A DNA stretch of 64,000 nt from Rhizobiaceae bacterium (lineage in GTDB: Bacteria; Pseudomonadota; Alphaproteobacteria; Rhizobiales; Rhizobiaceae), in assembly GCA_019635775.1 (NCBI GenBank), contig JAHBYU010000001.1, forward strand, positions 310,001-374,000. The letters run 5' to 3'. Below are positions 58,643-64,000 of this stretch, piece after piece. Numbering within the stretch: position 1 is the stretch's first letter; the number at the start of each line of letters is the position of its first letter. Under the pieces are notes generated by a model. It ran no database searches, had not been told where the DNA came from, and saw only the letters and a program-made list of their open reading frames with translations. Both the position numbers and the translations under genes were made by a program.

Positions 58643-61600
58643 ATGCTGGCACGACTGTTCGTGATCTTCGGGGGGCTTTTTGTGCTGGCGCTGACGGCGG
58701 CGCTGGTCGTGCCTTATTTTGTCGACTGGTCGAGTTACCGCGCCGACTTCGAACGTGAGGCCGGGGCCATTCTCGGCCGCAAGGTCACCGTTCACGGCGA
58801 GGCGACCGCCACCCTGCTCCCGTTTCCATCTGTAACCTTTTCCGATGTCGAGGTCGGTGCGCGGACCACCGGCGAGCCGGCGATGACAGCCGAGACATTC
58901 TCCATGGATGCGGAACTGGCGCCCCTGCTCAGCGGCGAATTTCGTATCTTCGACATGCGGCTGGTCCGCCCGAAGGCGACAATCGAGATTGCCGCCGACG
59001 GCACAATAGACTGGGCGGTGCGGCCGTCGACGCCATTCGACGCAAGCCAGATATCCATCGAGAAGCTGACGATCACCGAAGGGCAGGTGGATGTCCATCA
59101 CGCCGGAAGCGGACGTATTCACAGGCTTACGGAGATCAATACCGAGGTTTCTGCCCGATCTCTGGCCGGGCCGTGGCGGATGGAGGGATCCATGCGCGTG
59201 GACGGCATGCGTTCGGCCATAACTGTGAATACGGGACGTGCCGGCGATGGCGGCATGCGGCTGCGCATCCAGGCGGAGCCGGATGTGCAGAAGATTGCCC
59301 TCGACCTGGACGGAGAGCTGCGTTTCAAGGACGGCGCGTCGGCAAAATACGCGGGCGACTTCCGGCTGTCGGCCAGGCGCGACCAGCAGGATGGGGCGGC
59401 CGCGCCTGAGAGTTCTCCCGGTTTCCGCACAAAAGGCACGTTCGAGCTGGATGACCAGAGGCTGGTGCTAGACACGTTTCGCTTCGAAAGCGGGCCGCTG
59501 GACAATCCCTATCATGCCGAAGGTCGCGGGGACGTAGACTTCGGTGCTGAGCCACGTTTCTCCTTGACGCTCGACGGCGCTCAGGTTCGTTTCGACGAGG
59601 CGATCGGCGCCGGTGACAGTACCGGCCTCACGCTGGCAGATCGCCTTTCGGCACTCCAGGAAGCATTTCTTGATCTGCCGAAACCTTCGATCCCGGGTAC
59701 GCTCGAGGTCAATCTTCCCGCCGTGGTGGCAGGGGATACGACCATTCGCGACGTGCGCTTCTCCGCCGAGCCGGCGGCGAATGGCTGGAAGATCGAATCG
59801 CTCGCCGCGACCTTGCCTGGCCGTGCGAAGCTTGAAGCGGACGGATTGCTCCGGACGGATGAACAGTTCGGGTTCAAAGGGTCGCTCCTTCTTGCCGTCG
59901 GTCAGCCATCCGGCTTTGCCGCGTGGGTGGCGAGGGATGTCGACGAGGCGATCCGAAAACTGCCCTCCGCCGGCTTCCGCGCCACGGTTGACCTGACCCG
60001 CGACCGGCAGAGCTTCTCGGATCTCGAACTGGGCCTTGGCGACGCCGTCTTTCGTGGCCAGGCCTCTCGAACCCAGCCGCAGGGACAGGCGCCATCCACC
60101 GTGTTGAAACTGGAAGGCGGGGCTCTCGACCTTGAGGGACTGACGGCTTTCGCCTCGCTTTTCATCACCGACCTGGGCGCCAGCCGTTTTTCCGAGGGCG
60201 ACCTCGATCTCCAGGTCAAGGCGGGGCCCGTCGACGCAACTGGCCTCACAGCCCGTTCGGTCGACGCCGCGATAAGGCTCCGCGAAGGCCTGCTGGAGAT
60301 CGACCGTCTGTCTGTCACGGATCTGGCCGGCGCAACGATCAGTGCGACGGGCACGGTGCGCGATTTCCCGGCGAACCCCTCCGGAAATATCGACGCTTCG
60401 CTGGTGGCGGTCGATCTGTCGCCGCTCATTGCCGCGGCGGCCGAGCGCTTCGGTGACAATCCGTCCGTTCAATGGTTGAATGCTCGTGCCCGGGGTTACA
60501 CCGGGCTTTTCCAAGACGCGCGGATGGACATCGTGGCCACCGCCGCCAGCAATGGTGACGGAACGAGTGGACTGGCTGTCAGCGCGCAGGGCAAGACCGG
60601 CGGCACGGCATTGTCTGCTACTTTTTCGGCTACAGGCGGGACGTCCGATCTGCCAAACTCGGATATCTCGCTCGTGCTTTCGGCGCGCAACGATGATGCG
60701 ACCGAACTCCTCGCGCTTTCCGGTTTTTCGGTGCTGCCGCTCGGGGTGACGGGACCGGGTGAAACCGATTTTTCGCTGAAGGGCAAACTCTCTGGCGATC
60801 TCGCCACCACCCTGGATTTGAGGGGAGATGGATTTTCCTCCGGCTTCACCGGAACGGTCAATCTTTCTGATGGCCTCGGCCTCAAAGGGCAGGCAAGGCT
60901 CAATGCCACTGATCTCGAGCCCTGGCTGATGACAACCGGCGTAGCTTTGCCAGGAATGGGTGCCGGCATGCCGGTCGAACTAGAAGCCGGCGCGGAATTC
61001 ACGAAAGGCCTTCTTGCCTTCAGTTCGCTCACCGGCACGGTCAACCAGGCTGCGGTGTCAGGCGACGTCAAGGTCGCAGTCGATGGCGCAAAGCCCGAGA
61101 TCAGCGGGCAGCTCACGCTCGACGAAATGAACCTTGAGCCTTTGCTCGCCATGGTCATGGGTGAAACCGCACTGGAGAGCACCGGTGACGGCTGGTCGTC
61201 CGTGCCTTTCGCGCCGGAGGTGTCGTCTCCATTCGCCGCGAACATCGGTATTTCGGCGGCGACGCTGACGGCGGGGCCCTGGCTGACCAGCTACGATTCC
61301 AGCTTTACGCTCAAGCTCGACGACGAGGCCCTGCGCGTGTCCGATCTCGCTGGCAAACTTTTTGACGGCGAGGTTACTGGGCTGCTCGAGCTCAAGAACA
61401 ATGACGGCACCGGCCTTCTCTCAAGCCAGATGAGGTTGGTCGACGCCGATATTCCAGCGGTTCTTGGCGATGCTGGCCTCATCGGCAGAACCGATGTTTC
61501 GGCGGCCCTGTCAGCAAGCGGCAAATCGGTCGGGGGACTGGTGTCGGCGTTGTCGGGCTCGGGCACCGCGGCATTTCGTTCGCTGGTGGTCCAAGGCGTG

Positions 61601-62731
61601 AATACGTCGGCGTTGCCGGAGTTGATCGCCCGGGCTGACCAGTATGGAAAGGATATTGACGCCAGCAAGACCGCATCTTTCGCGCCCGAGATCGTTTCGT
61701 CAGAGAGCTTCGCGGCGGATCCGGGGGAGATTGCGTTCACGATCGCCGGCGGCGTCCTGCGGGCACCGCCGCTCAAACTGACCAACACCGCCGCGACGAT
61801 AGACGCCAACCTGCAATCGGATTTCAACTCGGAAGAAGTCGCCGTCAGCGGAACGATCACCTACGCCCCCGGTGTCGAGGAACTGGTTGGATCGGAGCCG
61901 GCCGTTAGGTTCACGATGCGTGGGCCGCTCGGGATGACGGCAACGGAGATCGACACCGGCCCTCTCGCGCAGTTCCTCACGCAACGAGCGCTCGAGATCG
62001 AGCAGGCGCGGGTTGAAGGCATGCAGTCGGCCTTGCTCGAAAAGCAGCGACTGAGGAGGGAGGTGCGTTATTACGCCGCCTTGCAGGACAGCCATGACAA
62101 GGTTGTCGCGGAGTGGCGTCGGCAGCAGGAGGAAGCGCGCAAATCTGAGGAAGCGGAGAAAGAGGCACGCCGTCAGGCTGAGGAAGAGGCTCGGCTGAAA
62201 GCCGAAGCAGAGGAGCGTGCAAGGCAGGTGGAGGCGCAGAAGGCACGTCTGGAGGCCGAGCGCAAGGCGCGCGAGGAGGCTGCAGAGCGGGCCCGCGTGC
62301 AGGCCGAGGAAGCCGCCCGGCAAGCCGCAGAAGCTGCCCGCCTGGAGGCCGAGGCCGCTGCCCTTGCCGATCAACAGGACAAGGCCCGCCTGGAAGCAGA
62401 AGCGCGTGCGCAGCGCGAAGCAGAGGAACGGGCGCGGCAGGCGGCCGAGGCCGCGCGAATGGAAGCGGAACGTGCCGCGCAGGCGGAGCGGGAGACCCGA
62501 GCCCGTATAGAGGCCGAAGAGCGCGCGCGCCGGGACGCTGAAGAGCGTTCGCGCCATAAACTGGAGGAAGCGGCAAGGCAGGCCGCTGAAGAGGCGAATG
62601 CCGTAGGGCAGGGGCCAAGTATTCCGACACCTCCAGCCCAGGAAGCGCCACGACGTCCGCAGGCCGATGTCGGTGGTTCCGAAGCGCCATCCCAGAAAGA
62701 TGGTTTCATCGAAATGCTGTTCGGCCAGTAG
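58643..62731 (+). CDS. Giant AsmA-family protein with C-terminal coiled-coil tail
   Basis: A 1362-residue protein. An N-terminal inner-membrane helix (RLFVIFGGLFVLALTAALVV) precedes the AsmA N-domain (FVDWSSYRADFEREAGAILG, RKVTVHGEATATLLPFPSV). Long beta-rich repeats follow, with an AsmA_2-like region around residues 970-1110. AsmA-type proteins are predicted to bridge inner and outer membrane and carry lipids in a hydrophobic groove. Unusually, residues about 1120-1320 are an uninterrupted Glu/Ala/Arg coiled coil (for example KAEAEERARQVEAQKARLEA), ending in a Pro-rich stretch and DGFIEMLFGQ. That tail is charged and would lie beyond the beta-rich groove. Confidence 0.9.
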   Translation: MLARLFVIFGGLFVLALTAALVVPYFVDWSSYRADFEREAGAILGRKVTVHGEATATLLPFPSVTFSDVEVGARTTGEPAMTAETFSMDAELAPLLSGEFRIFDMRLVRPKATIEIAADGTIDWAVRPSTPFDASQISIEKLTITEGQVDVHHAGSGRIHRLTEINTEVSARSLAGPWRMEGSMRVDGMRSAITVNTGRAGDGGMRLRIQAEPDVQKIALDLDGELRFKDGASAKYAGDFRLSARRDQQDGAAAPESSPGFRTKGTFELDDQRLVLDTFRFESGPLDNPYHAEGRGDVDFGAEPRFSLTLDGAQVRFDEAIGAGDSTGLTLADRLSALQEAFLDLPKPSIPGTLEVNLPAVVAGDTTIRDVRFSAEPAANGWKIESLAATLPGRAKLEADGLLRTDEQFGFKGSLLLAVGQPSGFAAWVARDVDEAIRKLPSAGFRATVDLTRDRQSFSDLELGLGDAVFRGQASRTQPQGQAPSTVLKLEGGALDLEGLTAFASLFITDLGASRFSEGDLDLQVKAGPVDATGLTARSVDAAIRLREGLLEIDRLSVTDLAGATISATGTVRDFPANPSGNIDASLVAVDLSPLIAAAAERFGDNPSVQWLNARARGYTGLFQDARMDIVATAASNGDGTSGLAVSAQGKTGGTALSATFSATGGTSDLPNSDISLVLSARNDDATELLALSGFSVLPLGVTGPGETDFSLKGKLSGDLATTLDLRGDGFSSGFTGTVNLSDGLGLKGQARLNATDLEPWLMTTGVALPGMGAGMPVELEAGAEFTKGLLAFSSLTGTVNQAAVSGDVKVAVDGAKPEISGQLTLDEMNLEPLLAMVMGETALESTGDGWSSVPFAPEVSSPFAANIGISAATLTAGPWLTSYDSSFTLKLDDEALRVSDLAGKLFDGEVTGLLELKNNDGTGLLSSQMRLVDADIPAVLGDAGLIGRTDVSAALSASGKSVGGLVSALSGSGTAAFRSLVVQGVNTSALPELIARADQYGKDIDASKTASFAPEIVSSESFAADPGEIAFTIAGGVLRAPPLKLTNTAATIDANLQSDFNSEEVAVSGTITYAPGVEELVGSEPAVRFTMRGPLGMTATEIDTGPLAQFLTQRALEIEQARVEGMQSALLEKQRLRREVRYYAALQDSHDKVVAEWRRQQEEARKSEEAEKEARRQAEEEARLKAEAEERARQVEAQKARLEAERKAREEAAERARVQAEEAARQAAEAARLEAEAAALADQQDKARLEAEARAQREAEERARQAAEAARMEAERAAQAERETRARIEAEERARRDAEERSRHKLEEAARQAAEEANAVGQGPSIPTPPAQEAPRRPQADVGGSEAPSQKDGFIEMLFGQ

Positions 62732-62752
62732 ACAAGTCCACCCGGATGATCT

Positions 62753-63028
62753 TTACGCAGAACGGTCGGGCGCGGCGTTATCCTCTCGCGCACCGTCAAG
62801 CGACGAGGACGGCCTCGCGTTCCTGATCTCCTGGAGCACGAAAATCCTCAACGCCGACGAAAGATTTGCCTCGCGAGGGCGCGCTTCGTCGACGAATGCG
62901 ATCAATGCGGCGAGCGTCAGTCCACGCGTGATGGCGATTTTCCTGAGTTCATCGAAAAAAGGCTTTTCGAGCGAGAAACTGGTGCGGTGGCCGCGAATGC
63001 TGACGGAATGTTTCTTGACGAGTGTCAC
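62753..63028 (-). CDS. Ribbon-helix-helix domain protein (RHH_4)
   Basis: A 91-residue protein beginning HSVSIRGHRTSFSLEKPFFD, an N-terminal beta strand, followed by ELRKIAITRGLTLAALIAFV and EANLSSALRIFVLQEI helices, matching the RHH_4 family. These proteins are small dimeric DNA-binding or arylsulfotransferase-related proteins in alphaproteobacteria. It is third in the sspB-DUF4169 operon, eight bases after DUF4169. Target unknown. Confidence 0.82.
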   Translation of the reverse strand: MTLVKKHSVSIRGHRTSFSLEKPFFDELRKIAITRGLTLAALIAFVDEARPREANLSSALRIFVLQEIRNARPSSSLDGAREDNAAPDRSA

Positions 63029-63036
63029 GGCAAAAG

Positions 63037-63231
63037 TCAGGCCTTGTGGCCATCATCCCGTTCAAGCCGGTGTGCGTCGACAAACCTCACAGCCTTCTCG
63101 GATTCGGTCCGGCTTCGCTTTCTCTCAGCCTTCGGCACGCCGAACAGGGCACGGTTCTGCGATGCCATGCGCTCCTTGTCAGCCCTCGTCTTGCGCTTGC
63201 GGGCCATGCGGAGATTAACGATGTCGGACAT
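63037..63231 (-). CDS. DUF4169 family small basic protein
   Basis: A 64-residue, highly basic protein (VNLRMARKRKTRADKERMAS, VPKAERKRSRTESEKA), matching DUF4169, a short protein of unknown function found in alphaproteobacteria between sspB and an RHH gene. Eleven bases separate it from sspB. Its charge suggests nucleic-acid or ribosome contact, but nothing more can be said. Confidence 0.85.
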   Translation of the reverse strand: MSDIVNLRMARKRKTRADKERMASQNRALFGVPKAERKRSRTESEKAVRFVDAHRLERDDGHKA

Positions 63232-63242
63232 CGGGGCCGGAT

Positions 63243-63788
63243 CTATTTTTTGCGAAATGCGTCGAGCGATACGACGTCGGCACTCTTGGCGGCAGGAACC
63301 TCGGCATCGGTTTCTTCTGCTTTGGGTTCCGAAGGTTTTTTCTTGCCTTCGTTCTTCTTCGTGGCTGCAGGCGCCTTGGCGACCTCGGCAATCGGCTTCA
63401 CCGTTTCCGTCTCGATATCGGCCACGGGATCTGTCTTGACGTCGAACTCCAGCTCGAAGTTAACCGACGGGTCGTAGAAACCGCGTACGGCCGAGAACGG
63501 GATTTCCAGTCTTTCGGGTACGTCGGAGAACGACAGGCCTACCTCGAAGCCGGTGTCGGTGACCTTGAGGTCCCAGTACTGGAACTGAATCACGATCGTC
63601 ATCTGTTCCGGATATTTCTCTCGCAGTCTGGGTGAGACACGAACACCCGGCGCTCCGGTCAGGAATGTTATGAAAAAATGATGGTTGCCGGGCAAGCCGG
63701 TCCGTGCGACCTCGGCCAGAACCTTGCGCATCACTCCGCGCAACGCCTCCTGGGCAAGTATGTCGTAACGGATGTGGTCTTCGGCCAT
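63243..63788 (-). CDS. sspB: SspB, ClpXP adaptor (alphaproteobacterial type)
   Basis: Adaptor delivering ssrA-tagged and other substrates to ClpXP, important for cell-cycle proteolysis in this class. The 181 residues have the substrate-binding fold (HIRYDILAQEALRGVMRKVL, GNHHFFITFLTGAPGVRVS, FQYWDLKVTDTGFEVGLSF) and a flexible Glu/Lys/Ala tail ending in VVSLDAFRKK, the ClpX-binding segment. First complete gene of the sspB-DUF4169-RHH set on this strand. Confidence 0.95.
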   Translation of the reverse strand: MAEDHIRYDILAQEALRGVMRKVLAEVARTGLPGNHHFFITFLTGAPGVRVSPRLREKYPEQMTIVIQFQYWDLKVTDTGFEVGLSFSDVPERLEIPFSAVRGFYDPSVNFELEFDVKTDPVADIETETVKPIAEVAKAPAATKKNEGKKKPSEPKAEETDAEVPAAKSADVVSLDAFRKK

Positions 63789-63864
63789 GCGATCCGGCGC
63801 CTGTTGAATCGTCCAATAGCTGTAATCAAGCTTGGGCCCGGCGTAAACAAGTTATGGAATCTGT

Positions 63865-64000
63865 TCAAGTGCGAGACAGTTCCATGGCCAGCCCTCCGAC
63901 CAGCAGGCTTGCGCAGACCATCTCGCCTCCTTCCTCGATGACGGTAAGCACGTCGATGGCGGGCGGGTAAACCTCCCACGCCATGATATGAAGCATGTCG
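63865..64000 (-). CDS. C-terminal end of an unidentified gene (cut by window edge)
   Basis: The complementary strand is open from the window edge to a TGA at 63865-63867, reading MLHIMAWEVYPPAIDVLTVI then EEGGEMVCASLLVGGLAMEL and SRT at the end. Upstream of sspB on the same strand, so it may be co-transcribed. If it starts at the internal ATG it would be only 43 residues. No family recognised. Confidence 0.35.
   Translation of the reverse strand, partial: DMLHIMAWEVYPPAIDVLTVIEEGGEMVCASLLVGGLAMELSRT

Noticed and set aside
62110..62590. Repetitive GAGGCC/GCGGAA-rich DNA at the end of the AsmA gene as a CRISPR-like or satellite repeat
   Set aside because: The frame is continuous, and the repetition follows from a coiled-coil of Glu, Ala and Arg codons; there are no fixed repeat-spacer units.

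Overview
This is high-GC chromosomal DNA from an alphaproteobacterium, most likely order Hyphomicrobiales (Rhizobiales) and plausibly the Mesorhizobium/Phyllobacteriaceae neighbourhood. The assignment rests on three things: the alpha-type SspB-DUF4169-ribbon-helix-helix operon, an FtsZ with a long P/Q-rich linker, and a division cluster that runs straight into lpxC-bamD-recN-ligA. It is inferred from gene content only. I saw no insertion sequences, prophage, CRISPR array or tRNA; apart from one RNase P RNA gene the window is protein-coding.

Layout. (1) 1-9.5 kb, accessory metabolism: the start of an EamA-type exporter, an ornithine/diaminopimelate-type decarboxylase, a lipoprotein GH25 muramidase, the btaA-btaB betaine-lipid pair, a small cupin, and a fused HyuA-HyuB 5-oxoprolinase divergent from a MarR-like regulator with a palindrome between them. 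(2) 9.6-14 kb: a small lipoprotein, a DjlA-like co-chaperone overlapping an amidase, a lytic transglycosylase, rnpB, and a trans-sulfuration-type PLP enzyme. (3) 14.2-33.5 kb: a complete dcw cluster, mraZ-rsmH-ftsL-ftsI-murE-murF-mraY-murD-ftsW-murG-murC-murB, a 0.4 kb gap, then ddlB-ftsQ-ftsA-ftsZ and a strong terminator. Most junctions are 4-bp ATGA/GTGA overlaps. (4) 33.8-40.3 kb: lpxC, bamD, recN, ligA. (5) 40.3-50.6 kb, mixed housekeeping: VOC protein, azlCD exporter, aminopeptidase P, prmA with a SCO1-type copper protein, creA, a hexapeptide acetyltransferase, an SDR, and a large DUF2778 L,D-transpeptidase-like protein. (6) 50.9-64 kb: UvrD/PcrA helicase, a kinase-like protein with an ANL-type C-terminal domain, an L,D-transpeptidase plus OmpA/Pal-like lipoprotein operon, a thioesterase, an FAD-linked oxidase, a giant AsmA-family protein with a coiled-coil tail, and the SspB operon.

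How the genes work together. The window makes lipid II from UDP-MurNAc (MurB-G, MraY, Ddl), polymerises and cross-links it at the septum (FtsW, FtsI, FtsZAQL), and carries several enzymes that cut or re-cross-link the wall (GH25, amidase, lytic transglycosylase, two L,D-transpeptidase-fold proteins). It also makes lipid A (LpxC) and assembles the outer membrane (BamD, the AsmA-family protein).

The most striking unexplained signals are regulatory. Eleven GANTC (CcrM-type) sites lie within 351 bp around a perfect 15-bp hairpin in the murB-ddlB gap. An AT-rich, codon-atypical island sits inside ddlB just upstream of ftsQ. Four 10-bp-phased CCC(A/G) repeats interleave with a candidate mraZ promoter, in the manner of MraZ boxes. 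A TTAACCAT (CtrA-type) octamer lies upstream of the DUF2778 gene.
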